This document shows, piece by piece, positions 21,481-33,275 of a stretch of DNA of 64,000 nt. Source of the DNA: Orychophragmus violaceus (taxonomy: Eukaryota; Streptophyta; Magnoliopsida; Brassicales; Brassicaceae); NCBI GenBank assembly GCA_030180135.1, contig CM058230.1:102663503-102727502 (forward strand). The letters are read 5' to 3'. A program made the position numbers and the translations under genes. The notes below the pieces were generated by a model, which saw only the letters and a program-made list of their open reading frames with translations, searched no databases and was not told the DNA's origin. Position 1 is the first letter of the stretch. The number at the start of each line of letters is the position of its first letter.

Positions 21481-22673
21481 TGATATGGTCAGAGTTTACT
21501 TCCCTAAGTTACACTGCAAGTGCACAGGAAAATTAGTATGTAGGGGTCGAATCCACAAAGACTCAAGAAATCTTACTATATATTATAGAACATCAAGTTA
21601 AGATAGGCGATGCAAATCAGAAATAATAAACTAAAAATCAGAAACTAAATCAGCAAAAAAAATCGGTTTGTTTTATCAATATACTAAAAGCTCTAAGTCT
21701 AGGGAGTTCTCGGGAAATCAAGACAAGCAGATCAATAATCATTCAGGATCAAATTAGGCACGGTTCTAGAACTCAAACACAGACATAGAATTAACCAACT
21801 TTCGTTGCGAGAATTTTCCAAGTCTAAACCACGGAAACCCAAATTTCTTTGCAATTCCTAACAGAATAAACTAGCCTTAAATGTAGGTTCGATTTGTTCA
21901 CAATTCAATTAAACCAAATTTCTCTGCAGATAATTAAATTGCTCAACCTAAATAGTTCAGATTCTAAATTACAATTTCATGTCAATTTATAAACCTAAAG
22001 TCTAGATTCTAAGTGATCAGATTAGAAACTAGTATTAAGCACAATTCAGGTTGAAGAACTAATCAAGTTATGAATCCTAAACTGGTTTATTAGATCTAGC
22101 AAGTCATGAAATCCTTAATGAGAATCCCTAAACCTAATTATGAATCTACTCAGACATGTTCAATGAAACACAAATCAATGAATAAATAGAATGCATATAT
22201 AAGAATAGAGAAAGAAAAGGGGTTCAAAATCTTCTACAAAAGCAAAAGCAGTACAAGGTAAGATCAGCCCCAAAGCTCTCAACTCTCTCTAGCTAAAAGT
22301 ATGAATGTATAAACAAAAAAACACCCAAAACCTAATTATAAAGTGCTAATCACGACTTGGGTCTCTTTTGTGAATACATGAACTTCTGGGGCAAAAGTGC
22401 AAATCTCCAAAATCTTCATTATTGTGCTGGCACGGAGTTGCATCGATCGACGCCAATAAAGCATCGATCGACACAACGGTCACTCCGAGATAGTGAAATC
22501 AGATCCTTACGGCTTTAGCTCTAAAACTTGCCCAATAAACTCCAATATCTCCCAAAATCCTCCAAACGTGCATGTATCTAATAAACACCTGAGAGAGACT
22601 TGAAAGACACTACAAAAGACTCTAAAACATAATTATATCAGGGCTTAAAACAGGTAAAAACCATGATATATCA
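21481..22673 (-). repeat. 5' LTR of Athila (1193 bp)
   Basis: Plus strand begins TGATATGG and ends GATATATCA. In element orientation that is TGATATATC ... CCATATCA, short inverted ends of TG...CA type. The primer-binding site lies just inside. AT-rich, and contains a palindrome pair (cores 22443/22464). To its right begins LINE sequence, so the element inserted into LINE-1. The expected 5-bp target duplication would be TGGCA at 22674-22678; its partner is outside the window. Confidence 0.8.
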
Positions 22674-25600
22674 TGGCAGATAAGAGAATTTTGTCAAATG
22701 CTAGTGCAATTTTGATTTCCTTAGATGAGGAAGCTTCTGGTTCAGTATCTGTCCTGGCTATCTCCGATTGGGAAGAAGCAGGATCAGTTAATGACTTTGG
22801 TATATAAAATTCAGGAGCGGTTGAAGTTACTGACGTTGGTCAATATAAGTTGGGAACGGTTGTAGTTGCTGGATTGGATCACCAACTCTATGGGAGTAAA
22901 TCCGAGTCTATCAAAGAACCTTCCTTAAAGCTCAGGAACTCTTTTGGTGTGTTAGCAGCATATGAAAATGGAACCATGTCTGAAACTGAAGTGGAGAAGG
23001 GGAGATTCTAGGAGATGATAACTCCACAGCGATGGTTCAAGGAATAGAAAACGTGCCTGTTTTGGTTTATGACAGCTTCTTCCTAGTCCTGGGTAGGAAG
23101 AGTGGCCGCAAGGTCACAAAGAAAAACTAAATCTTAGATATATTTTTTTGCGTGGAATGTTAGAGGACTCAACAGTGATAGACACCACACGATGACTAAG
23201 GATTGGATTAATATCCATAGACCTCTTTTAGTGCTTTTAGTGAAATCCACAAACAAGAAGAAAATGCGGACAAAATAACACGGTCGGTCCTTCCTAATTG
23301 GAAGTTTGTTGGGAATTTTGACTACCATGACACCGTCAAGGATTGTTGTGGTATGGGATCCCTCAGTTTCGATTTTTATCTATCAAGTTTCTGCTCAATC
23401 AATAACTGCTGGTATCTTCATTCTTTCTGAGAATGTAAGTTTTACTGTGATTTTTGTCTACGCCCACAATCTGGTTCAAGAAAGGCTGGTCGTATGGGAT
23501 GAGATATCGCTTTTGAATGCGACTAGTCCAGTTCAGAGAAAGCCATGAACTGTCGTAGGGACTTTAATCAAATCCTCCGTCCGAACCACCACTCAAACTG
23601 CAAATTTTCTGCTATTGACACGGCTGGCTTGGATGATTTTTACTTGGCAATTCAAGAGGATGATCTCTTTGAGGCTTAGCAAAAGGGTCTTCCATTTACA
23701 TGGTGGAATAATCAAGATGTTAACCCGATATCTAAGAAGATTGACCATGCGCTAATCAATCAATCTTGGTCCACGGCCTTCACTGATTCTTGTGCTTAAT
23801 TTTTTGAGCCCCTTCAATCGGATCACGCTCCATGTTTGTTCAAGGTCCCTTTCGACATGTTACTAAACCGTTTAAGTTTTTCCACCATGTCATTGATAAC
23901 GCTTCGTATGCTGCCACGATAAGTGATTTTTGGAATTGTAGTAACGTTTGCGGTACTGCTCAGTTTAAACTTGTCAGGTCTATGAAGCTCTTAAAGAAGG
24001 ATTTGAGAAAGCTGAATAAGCGTCACTACAGCGGGATATCTAAACGCGTTAAAGATTAAGCTGGTAAAGTTGAGTCTCTTCAAAGGGAGTTGCTAACTAA
24101 CCCGAGTGCTGCAACTGTTGTAGAGGAGCATGAGGCTAGATCTAAATGGCAGGTTATTCTTAAGGCTGAAGAGAAATTCTACCGTCAGCGTTCTCGGTTT
24201 AGATAGGCAGACGTGGGAGATAGGCAGACCGCCTTTTACCATCGGATGGTCTCTCAGCGGTAACCAGGAATCACATTCATTTCCTTAAGATGATGGAGGC
24301 CGCTTAATTGGTCGGATGGAGGATATCAAGACTCACGCTTCTACTTATTTTGAGAATATTATCGGCTCCACTACTCAGCCTACTTCATATGCGTCCATCA
24401 GCTCTCTTCAAGACATGCTTCGGTTCCGATGCCCTGAAGATCAAAAAGCAGCCCGTCAAAAAGAGGTTAAGACAACCATCTTTGCAATGCCGTTGAACAA
24501 GAGTCCTGGACCTGACGGTTACTCGGTTGAGTTGCTTCACGCCTCTTGGGATACAGTGGGCAACAACGTGAAAGAGGCTGTCCGAGATTTCTTTAGAAAT
24601 GGGAGACTTCTTAAAAACTTGAACACAGCCGTTATTACCCTCATACCAAAAAAAATAGAAGCATTTATGTTGGGCGATTACAGACCCATCAGCTATTGTA
24701 ACCTCATCTACAAGATCATTTCCAAGATTATTGCAAACCGCCTGAAACCAGTCCTTCAAGAGTGCATTAGTCCAAATCAATCGGCATTTCTTAAGGGTCG
24801 AAGTCTAGGGGAAAACGTCTTACTTGCGTCGGATCTAATCAGGGACTACTCCAAATCGAATTGCCAAAAGAGCATCATTGTTAAAATCGACATTCGTAAG
24901 GCATTCTATACTGTTTGCTGGGACTTTGTGCTCAAGGTTATGGAGGCTCAGGAATTTCCCCTGCTTTTCCGGACTTGGATCACGGAGTGCATTAGTTTTC
25001 CTAGATTCTCCATTAACATCAAAAGGGAATTATCAGGGTTCTTCCCCGGTAAGCAAGGATTGAGGCAACGCGATTCAATCTCACCATATCTCTTTATTAT
25101 GGTTATGGAGGTGCTTACAAAGATGCTTGAGACAGCTGCCGCTTGTGGTCTGATACGTCTTCAACCGAAATGTGCAGATCCGATTGTCACGCATCTGCTT
25201 TTTGATGACGATCACTTGGTCTTCTCTGATGGTTTTGTTTAGTCTATAAGCGGTATTAAAGAAGTAATGAGTCGTTTTAAAGAGTTCAGTGGCTTGGATA
25301 TGAATGCAAAAAAAAAAAAATCTGAGATTTTCTTTGGAGTATTTAATGATATTGACATGGCTTCCATCAGTGCCAACACCGGTCTCTCTCTCGGATCATT
25401 CCCAACTTGCTACCTTGGTCTTCCCTTGAGTCCAAAGAAGATATCGTGAGCAATGCTCCAACCTTTTGTGGAGAGGATCATAACTAAGATTCATAACTGG
25501 ACTGTCAAATTCTTGTCCTTTGCGGGAAAGGTTAAGCTCATTGCCTCGGTGATTTATGGAATGGTGAACTTCTGGAGCTCCGTCTTTGTTCTACCGAAAC

Positions 25601-26867
25601 GGTTCTACGTAAAAATAAACTCTCTTTGCTCAGCCTTCTTATGGAAGAATATAACGACTTCGGCGTTGGGAGCTCGAGTATCATGGTTGAATATATGTAG
25701 GCCAAAGTCGGAGGGTGGGCTCAGTATAAGGAAGCTTGATCAGTTTTAGTTGGTGTTCCGTCTCAAAAGACTTTAGAACTTCTTCTCTTCATCGGGTTTT
25801 CTTTGGGTTGCTTGGTTGAAGCATAATGTATTCCATTGCAAGAGCTTCTGGCTGACGAACGACACCAGCGTTTCTCCCCAACAGTGAGGAGTATGCTTCA
25901 GTTAAAGGAGCATCTGAAAATATTCCTTCGATGCGGAATTGGCAATGGTAAGTCCGCTTCGTTTTGGTTCGACTGTTGGACTGAGTTGGGTCCTTTAATT
26001 GATGTTGCAGGTCAGCTAGGACCAAGGGAGATGCGCCTGCCTTTGGACTCGTTAGTATGTGCTGCAACAAGGAATGGAGAGTGGTTCTTACCTACGGTCA
26101 GAAGCTATGGAGATGAAGCTATTCAAATCGCCTTAACCAGCATCAGTCCGCCATCACCGATGGGTGGAGAAGACTCCTACTCGTGGCGTAATGCTGCAGA
26201 GAATTTCTTGAACACTTTCTCCTCCAAAGGTACATGGGATCAAATAAGAGAACATTACCCATTGGTTGATTGGTGCGATATAGTCTGGTTTAAGGAGGAA
26301 ATTCCAAGATGTTCTTTCATGACTTGGCTTGCTATGCTTTCAAAACTGACTACTCGGGATCGTTTAAGATCATGAGGTATAGATGTTTCAGATTAGTGTG
26401 TTCTATGCAATGGTGCTCAGGAATCGCATAATCACTTATTCTTCGGATGCTCATACGTTCAAGAAGTATGGTCGCACTTTGTTGGTCGTTATCTCCCAGC
26501 TCCTCCATCTACTCTTCGCTCGGTTGTAGCCTCAATCCCTCAGCCGCCTTTTGTCTCTCAAAGGCCCCTTGCTTTTGTTCCCAAGCTGATCTTTTAAGTC
26601 ATGATCTATCAAGTATGGAAGGAATGAAACGCCCGGATCTTCAGAGACGCCACTGCCTCGCCATCAGCCACCTTCGCCCTCATTGATCGGGCTATCCGCG
26701 ACCGCTTACTCTCTTACACGGCTGTCTCTTCTCGCTCGCCTTCTCTCCTGGAGTTGTACTTCCGCTTTCTTGGTTCAGTTAGTTAATCAAATTGTAATCT
26801 CTCTACGCTTTTAATTTTAATTTTTTAATTTCCCGCTGTAAATCTTAACATTAGACCCCAAAAAAAA
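22674..26867 (+). mobile_element. LINE-1: decayed L1-type retrotransposon, 3' part
   Basis: Plus-strand non-LTR element: remnants of an ORF1-like region (22674-23120), endonuclease, reverse transcriptase, a C-terminal zinc-finger-like domain and an A-rich tail at 26860-26867. The 5' part is separated by the Athila insertion and lies outside the window. The tail abuts the TFB1-like pseudogene, so the LINE inserted into or next to that relic. Many stops and frameshifts: an old copy. Confidence 0.88.
23140..26400 (+). pseudogene. LINE-1 ORF2 remnant: endonuclease, reverse transcriptase, zf-RVT
   Basis: The endonuclease start WNVRGLN is near 23151, and further endonuclease pieces run to 23800. 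The reverse transcriptase (24316-25242) has NKSPGPDGYS, DYRPISYCNLIYKIISKI, AFLKGRS, and a GLRQRDSISPYLF block where GDP is usual. Its catalytic motif appears as FDDDHLVF near 25201; family members usually read FADD, so alanine is replaced and the two aspartates are kept. 25267-25749 continues the thumb region. 25836-26375 is the zf-RVT-like tail (WCDIVWFKEEIPRCSFMTWL). At least five breaks. Not functional. Confidence 0.85.
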
Positions 26868-26874
26868 CAATGAA

Positions 26875-27690
26875 AACCTTTTAATGATAGAAAGCGGTGC
26901 AAATAGAAAGTTTTTCAGTGCTTGAAGATCAGGGGCCGGAGACATTCTCACCAATCTCTCTTGATGATTAGCGTCCTGGGTGCTTTCACCATCAGCTTTG
27001 CTTACTGTCCGGGTAATAAAGAGATTGTGAAGTCAGATGAATATTAAAAAGTTTGGCTTAGGTCATCAACCAACATCCAGTGCAATGTGATTTGGCCTAC
27101 CATTAGATGAGAGTAGTCGTCTTCCCGGTCATCCTCCATGTTAAGAGTTGGATCAACCCTTGTAATCTACATAAATGTAGAGAACAAATTTTTTTCTCTC
27201 AAAAACATACATATAATGATGGAAGTAGAGAACAAATAACCTTTTGACCAGTTTCACAGCCAATATCTCATCAGGTTCTGAAAGACCGTGAGTTCCCCAT
27301 CTTCAGCAGGTAATGCTGTATTTTTGGTGCTGTAAAAATATTCTGCTCTAGAGTTGTACTTCAACCGAACACAATGGAGTATGCTTATAGAGTTGCATTA
27401 TTTCTTTCATACAAAGGCAAGCACATGAACATATTAACTGGAGAGGATGAGTGCCAGGAAGGGGTAGAGAGAATTATAACATACCCGCCCATAAGTAGAT
27501 TTTTGATGATCTTGACGCCGATCTGATGGAATCTTTACTTGCAATAAGAATAAAATTGCTAAATAAGACTGACACTCAAAAACAAGAGAAAACTACAAAA
27601 AGAACCAACCTTCCTTGTAGTCCAGAATTCATCTTCCGTCCGAAATTTAGTTTCCACAAGTTCCTTATGCAGCTCACTTCTAATCATGCA
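26875..27690 (-). pseudogene. TFB1: TFIIH subunit TFB1 (p62)-like pseudogene fragment
   Basis: Exon-like pieces on the minus strand, in protein order. 27684-27608 has a DEFWTTRK block like the BSD-domain EFWATRK motif. 27352-27242 has RAEYFYSTKNT, then PDEILAVKLVKR after a frameshift. 27160-27102 has VDPTLNMEDDREDDYSHLM. 27008-26917 has VSKADGESTQDANHQERL. These match plant TFB1 from memory, where the order is EFWATRK, RAEYLYSTKNT, PDEILA, VDPTLDM and VSKADGE. Most of the gene is missing and the frame is broken, so it is a relic. The LINE-1 tail lies against its 3' end. Confidence 0.8.
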
Positions 27691-27829
27691 TGCATGTTAC
27701 TCATATAATCATATTCAAGGGAACCTCAATGAACTAATGAAACCAGAATTTCAACTAAATTGTTTCAGCAGTTGTTCAAGTAATCTTACGGTTTTGAGAA
27801 ATCTAGTGATAGAGCTCTTGTAACTGACT

Positions 27830-28010
27830 CGCTTCTCCACGTGTCCACCCACTTCTATAAAATACGCTCCTTCGATATCAGCTCACTATATATGTTCACT
27901 GTGTAAATTCCTCTTCTTCCCTCCGATCTTCTTCCTCCTTCGTTATTTCACTTTCCAAACTTGAAAAACCTTTTTTCCCCTCATCTTATCCATGGCATGA
28001 CTTCCATCTT
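27830..28010 (+). promoter_or_regulatory. Promoter-like host sequence
   Basis: CCACGTGTCC (a G-box core) at about 27838, then a TATA-like TCTATAAAATA at about 27855 and a CT-rich stretch to 27960, as in plant 5' leaders. The next ATG (27992) opens only two codons before a stop, so the downstream gene is missing or broken. Orientation and function are inferred from composition only. Confidence 0.35.
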
Positions 28011-28029
28011 TTCCCAGGGATCCCATAGT

Positions 28030-28950
28030 ATTTCCAAGATTAAATCTAAACGCCATCATACAACTAGTGCCGGTCTAACGTTTTCGAAGGCCTATACGCA
28101 CTTTTTCTTTTTCTAAAATCGCAAATAATAGTAAAAATAAGATTAAAACTTCAAAAAATAATACAAACTATTAACAACTTTGTAAGGAAAAAAATATGTT
28201 AAAATATGGTTTTCTCGACATTTTTATCTGCAAAACCGTTCATTAAAATCAAATAGTTGGATTTTCAAACTATATATGTTTCAACTGATAACAAAACAAT
28301 TTCGTTTAATCATTCATGTGACATGGTAGACTGCAAATAATAAATTCTTTATCAGTTTCAACTTCGAAAAACTTCTCTAAGCAGGGCAACCAATATATTG
28401 GAATGATCAACAATATATCATAATCAATTTATGTTTTATGATAACAATCATCAATTTAGAAAAAGAAGAAAAAAAAAATCAAACACTTCGATAGGTTTAC
28501 GAACTTCATTTGTTATTGATCTCTAAAGATTTTTTATTACATAAATACGTTTTCACAATAATGTTTTTTGTAGCTTAATAATAGATTTCATGCCGCATTT
28601 TGATCTTATGTCATCTCCAATATATTTATCTATTTTTCTCTTAAATAGAAAAACCTTATAATAGAGATGAGTTTTTCTCTAATGTATTCTTCTATTTGCC
28701 TCTAAAAATGAATACTCTATTCAAGATTTTAGTTCTATTTTAGTATTAATACACTTTCTGTACAAAAATTGAATAAGATTTTATTCTGAAATAGAATTTA
28801 GACTTAAAAATATAGGTGAATTAAAGATATCCTTATAGATATCTAATATATGATAGATTCACATCCGATTAATTTTTTATTAATAAAATCTTATTCATTT
28901 GATAATATACTTAGTAAAAAATATTAAAAATGCCTTTGTAGATTTTGTTT
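28030..28950. other. AT-rich intergenic DNA, no gene seen
   Basis: Very AT-rich. The stretch near 28610-28760 (CATCTCCAATATATTTATC, then many TCTATTTT/AAATAGA runs) resembles one arm of a common Brassicaceae MITE, but no second inverted end was found. Confidence 0.4.
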
Positions 28951-28959
28951 AAATATATA

Positions 28960-29690
28960 TTAATGAATTTTTATTTTGAAAAATATCCGTCGAAATTGGA
29001 TGGCTTAATCAATGGCTTACCTTGCTTATGCTCTGGATCGGCCCTGATCACATTTGTTATTGGGTTTCATCCAAAATCCCAATCAATGGCTTTTCTTGTG
29101 GCTTCAGCTTGTTTCTTCGCATTATCAAGATACTGCAAGAACCATTTGGATGATGAGGGAATTTTTGTGTGTGATATATTTCTCTTTTTCTAATATTGAT
29201 TGCAATTCCAAGAGGTGTGGTAAGAGCAAGGCAAAATCTTGGGGCTAGACTGAGAAATTGTGGATTTGCTATCATCAAGGCTGTGGTTACCATTATATTC
29301 TTTGGATTCTTCCACTGGTTAGGTAAGAAGTTGGTCACTGAGAAAGACGTTTACATTGTAATAGCCTCAATTTCTTTCTTTCTTCATCTCCTCTACTTGC
29401 TGGTCATCCACGAGATCACAGTCGACCTTGGAATCACCTGAGGAATTCTATTTGTTGGCTTCACGGTGTTAGTTGCTATACCTGAAAGTTAAGCACATTT
29501 TAGGCTAAAGTGGTTTCTTTACGGTCCTCTTGGCCATAATGAACACCACACATCTGCCGCCTCAACCAAATCCGACAAGACCCGTGATTCCAGAGACACA
29601 TGTGATTCCAGCAGCACTAGTGATTACGCCGACACATGTGGTTCCGGTGGCACCGGTGATTCACAAGAAAATGGTGTTGGCTATTCCAAG
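28960..29690 (+). pseudogene. Unrecognised multi-span membrane protein, pseudogene
   Basis: 28975-29190 encodes hydrophobic segments (ALITFVIGF, MAFLVASACFFAL). A frame change follows. 29196-29441 has two more hydrophobic segments (AIIKAVVTIIFFGFF, VYIVIASISFFLHLLYLLVI). The frame then continues past a TGA (29439) and a TAA (about 29490) into a Ser/Thr/Asp-rich tail ending near 29690. The tail in the same frame suggests one gene with four to five spans and a polar C-terminus, now broken by at least two stops and a frameshift. Family not recognised. Confidence 0.5.
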
Positions 29691-29769
29691 AACTGAGGAT
29701 GGAAATTGGGCCGAAAAGAAAAATTCAAGATGGAAATTGCCCCATATCAAAAGTACAAGATGGTAGCCC

Positions 29770-30349
29770 AATAACCCAATTAAAAGGCGGTCCAAATACT
29801 TGCTGACCCGATAGATACAATGAACATTTTCTTTTTTCTTTCTTTTTTTTTTGATCAGTGTACATGAAGCCTTTTGAACAGTTTAAAGAATATCCGTTTA
29901 CTACTTGATGTGTTTTTGAAAAAGCTTGACTTCATATTTCCCCACACTAAACTCACGGTCAATTCACTCAAACTTTCAACCTCATGAAAAAACCTCCAAT
30001 ACTAACTTGTTTTGTAGGAAACCCCATACATTTCTGTTTAATTCCAAAAATTCAATTCAATTTTACCAAATTGCATTTAATTGACGAAAACACGTTTAAA
30101 ATCACGTTTTCAACCCGTTTTAAAATTAAACCGAACACATAGTGACGGCTTAACGCAATTCGTGAAAATGCCTAAAACTAAGACCAACAATTTCATGGTT
30201 AAAATCAAAAGAGGATTAGGGTTTATGGCAAAGATGATTCTAGGTTTACGGACTAACGTCACCAACTTAAAAACACACAGTCGGAAGGACTATTAACATT
30301 TCCTACCAATTAAGTATTATAATTAAATAATTATTTGACGGGAGGCAAA
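29770..30349. other. Sequence left of a Tat-like LTR, no gene seen
   Basis: AT-rich, with no coding signal that I trust. Its right end GACGGGAGGCAAA looks like a polypurine tract, so some of this may be the 3' internal end of a decayed Tat-like element. Confidence 0.4.
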
Positions 30350-30902
30350 TGTTGGTACTAAAATCCGCACTCGGATTTGGGCCGATAAGGCCCAATGACC
30401 TTATTTTTCAAACATGTCAATATTAAGGACATTACTCCGGTTCAAAACCGAAGTCCATCTCATCTCCGCCTTATCAATTGGAAAACAATTGTGTATCGAA
30501 GAAGGACATACCCGATATTTAAGTCAGCCATCGAGCTAATTTAGTCAAAACGGATCACTCCGAGATCAGCTCAACAATCCAAAGATTACAGAGATCGTTC
30601 GAACAAGAGCACCACAAGATACACAGATGGAGAACTAATCAAATAGGCTATAAAATAAGTTCAATGGCTTTCATCAAGGAACCTTCTTTTTCTTTCACTT
30701 TTTACATATAAAACAACTCTACGAAATCACTACTCTCTCTTGAGATCCGTTGTAATATTCTTTCATCAATACAAGATAACTATGAAACTCATTGTTCGTT
30801 TTGATAGTTCTTTAAAGCATCGGTTGAAATTTGAGGTTCTATCCCTTTGACAATCCCCGTTCAAAATTACAAATATCTAGTGTGGATTTTCGGATCCAGA
30901 CA
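30350..30902 (+). repeat. Diverged LTR of a Tat-like Gypsy element
   Basis: Begins TGTTGGTACTAAAATCC and ends GTGGATTTTCGGATCCAGACA. The start, the CTAGTGTGG-to-GATCC ending and the length (553 bp) resemble the Gypsy-2 LTRs (TGTTGGTACTGGATTTCC ... GGATCTCACA). A purine-rich stretch precedes it, as expected for a 3' LTR. Flanking pentamers do not match (GCAAA and CATCG), so this is a truncated element rather than a clean solo LTR. Confidence 0.65.
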
Positions 30903-31400
30903 CATCGAAAAGATCACTCATCTCTTCGGGGAGTCTCATCGGTTGGGGAGATAATTTGTGCTGTTAATTTACGGGGCTGAACGAGTTTCATGGATTGAGC
31001 AAGTTTCTTGCTGTTGTTTTGATTACGTGTTGAAACACGAATCAGGTTTGGTTGATACAAAGTTGATCCATGGGTCGATTGGGTTATATATTGGGTAATT
31101 GTTGCTTTTTAATGCGATTTTCTAAATTAAAGCAATTATTAAAAAATAATTGAATTTGTGGAATTAAATATAGAAAAAAAAAGTTTAGTTGATTTTGTGA
31201 TGAAATATATAACATTGGGTTTTCCTAAAGAGTATAGAGGATTTGAGAAGGAGATACTAGAGAGAGTTATATACCGTCAATAATAATAAAAAAAATCTGC
31301 AAAACATTCAATATTCAAATTAATGAAGAAAGAGTTTTACAAAGTAGCATAACTCTAATTTTGTGACCATGGCAAAAAAAGAAATATAAAAAGCATGCTA
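30903..31400. other. AT-rich stretch between Tat LTR and LINE-2
   Basis: No reading frame, terminal repeat or poly(T) tract that would mark the end of LINE-2 clearly. The 3' boundary of LINE-2 lies somewhere between about 31300 and 31440. Confidence 0.4.
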
Positions 31401-31451
31401 ACAAAAGCTTGGAACTATCACAATTGGGCCATTACATCATTCATCTTTGCA

Positions 31452-32534
31452 TCAGATTCTTATATTTCTTCCTAAGATCCTTGCAGTAATCGTGTTTCTC
31501 ACCTTCCGGTCCAGCATACGAAGAAATTGGGCCGAGTCCATGAAAGTTGCGTCAAAAATCATATTATTTATTTTGTTCCAAATGAGGTATAAAACATTAT
31601 GTACCACCAACAAGCGCAAAATCGATGAAGGTGATGGTAAACTCTGCTTTACCCAACAAATTAATTCACCATGAATGAAAGAGAAAAGGTGCATATCTAA
31701 CCCTTCGATAAATCTCCAGCCAAACAGTTATGACAAAATCACAACGCAAGAAAATATGATCCCTAAATTTCATTCCTCCTAAGCATAACACACATTGATG
31801 CATCAAAGAGATCCTCCATCGCATGAGTCTATCCAAAGTCGGCAGTCTATTCATATTAGCTATCCACATGAAGAAAGAAAATGTTGGTATATGCCCTTTA
31901 TACCATACCACATAGAACCAATCTTTCTCATCTTCTCTATTTATCAGAACACTCCACGTTAATCTAGCAGAGTATGTAGGAAGAGATGTACCTTCAGTCG
32001 CCCAAAGGAAAGAATCCTCATTCTCCGATCGACTTGGCAGTGTATAGGTATTAAGAAGGATATGCAACTCAAGCGCTTTGTCCGATCTTGGCTGAGAAAG
32101 TTTCCAGCCATTAGCGGCACAGCCTCCTCGACTAGAGCATTGATTGGGATTCTCGTCGAATATGGTCCTCCAACACTCAGATAATTCAACAGCAGACCAA
32201 GAGTTGTCCAATTATTAAAGCAAAAGCGTGCTACCTTCCCATTCCCTACCTCACAGATGACGAACTTCATATCTAAAGGCCTTAACTTCAAAAGCCCTTT
32301 CCAACTGCTCGAGTCACTCGGTTTTTCTTTGATCGCAAAAAATCTTTGACCCTCTAGGTGGTGATATTTGTGCCATTGAACCCATAGAGAATTTCTCCCT
32401 GAAAATAATAACCACACTAAGCGCAAATTTATTTCTAAGTTCCGAGTTGTGAATCGCCTTAACCCTAGTCCTCCCTCTTCATTAGGTAGACAAACTACAC
32501 TCCAAGCAACTTTCACAATATCTGTTTTCTCCAC
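31452..32534 (-). pseudogene. LINE-2 ORF2, C-terminal part (zf-RVT region)
   Basis: Two overlapping frames. The upstream one (32534-31959) has AWSVVCLPNEEGGLGLRRF, a standard LINE block after the reverse transcriptase. The downstream one (32211-31666) has WFYVVWYKGHIPTFSFFMWI and a C-x2-C ... H-x3-C zinc-like motif. The tail continues to a stop at 31452. A frameshift near 32150 joins the two frames. Confidence 0.82.
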
Positions 32535-32708
32535 AGATCTGCCCAGAGATACGTGCTACATAGGGTATCAGTCCGCTTTAAACAACCCAAGGGGAGAGTA
32601 AAGGCTGAAATCCAAAGCTAATGAGCCATGTGATGACTGTTTTAATCATTTGAAATCTACCCGTAAAGAAGAGTGATTTGGTTGGCCATGATCTAAAGTT
32701 ACTTTTGA

Positions 32709-32713
32709 CTTAT
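32709..32713. repeat. Target-site duplication of Gypsy-2b (CTTAT), left copy
   Basis: CTTAT at 32709-32713 is repeated at 43782-43786, directly outside the two LTRs of Gypsy-2b. This proves both boundaries of that element. Confidence 0.95.
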
Positions 32714-33252
32714 TGTGAGATCCGGGATTCACACTAAGAATTTGTATTCGTGGATTTGGACTTTTGGATATAGAAATGGTATAGTTTCCTATGAATCAAA
32801 GACTTTATTGAGATTGATCGCCGAGATAGAACAAACACAGTCGAGAAGAGAGTACAAAGTATAAAATCGAGCTATCTAATCGAAGTGTTCTTAGCCTAGG
32901 TTGGAATTGTTTTTAATGAGTCGCCACTTCTCTTCTTAAATAGCCTCGATTCTGATCCCCTCGTCCCGATCTTTCGGCCTCGTCGTTGTAACGATCTCCG
33001 AGATTTTTTCGGATCAGTTGAACTGGCGAAGACCGAGTTGCTCTATCTCCACGTCATCCTCTGCCGAGCTCGAGCTCGATTGTCTCCGGCTTCGGCATCG
33101 TCTGGGCCTCTCCAAGGTGTTTGCTTCGCTTGGGCCCATCAAGAGAGTCGGCTCTCCTGTCTGTCTTTGATTCCGGAATGGGCTCGTAATTACGGGCCTT
33201 TGTTTTGTCTGTTAATGGGCCGGATTTCCTAGAGGGAAATCCAGTATCAACA
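32714..33252 (-). repeat. 3' LTR of Gypsy-2b
   Basis: Plus strand begins TGTGAGATCCGGG and ends CAGTATCAACA; in element sense it is TGTTGATACTGG ... CGGATCTCACA. 539 bp, about 1 percent different from 43244-43781. Confidence 0.95.
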
Positions 33253-33275
33253 ATAGCCCCCCAGCCCATTGAATT
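33253..33275 (-). promoter_or_regulatory. Polypurine tract of Gypsy-2b
   Basis: In element sense AATGGGCTGGGGGGCTATT, touching the 3' LTR. Same tract as Gypsy-2a. Confidence 0.8.

Larger units (their letters stand above)
17647..22673 (-). mobile_element. Athila-type Gypsy element, 5' two-thirds, truncated by Gypsy-2a
   Basis: Minus-strand element with 5' LTR (21481-22673), primer-binding site (21457-21474), gag, protease and the start of reverse transcriptase. It stops at 17647 where Gypsy-2a inserted; the rest of pol and the 3' LTR must lie left of the window. Gag and protease match the Athila lineage in character. Many stops and frameshifts show it is older than the Copia and Tat copies. 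Six palindrome pairs are spread over LTR, leader and coding sequence. Confidence 0.88.

Noticed and set aside
33038..33232. Short open frame in the Gypsy-2b LTR (also at 43567-43761)
   Set aside because: Present in both LTR copies simply because the LTRs are duplicates; no start context and no similarity to known proteins.
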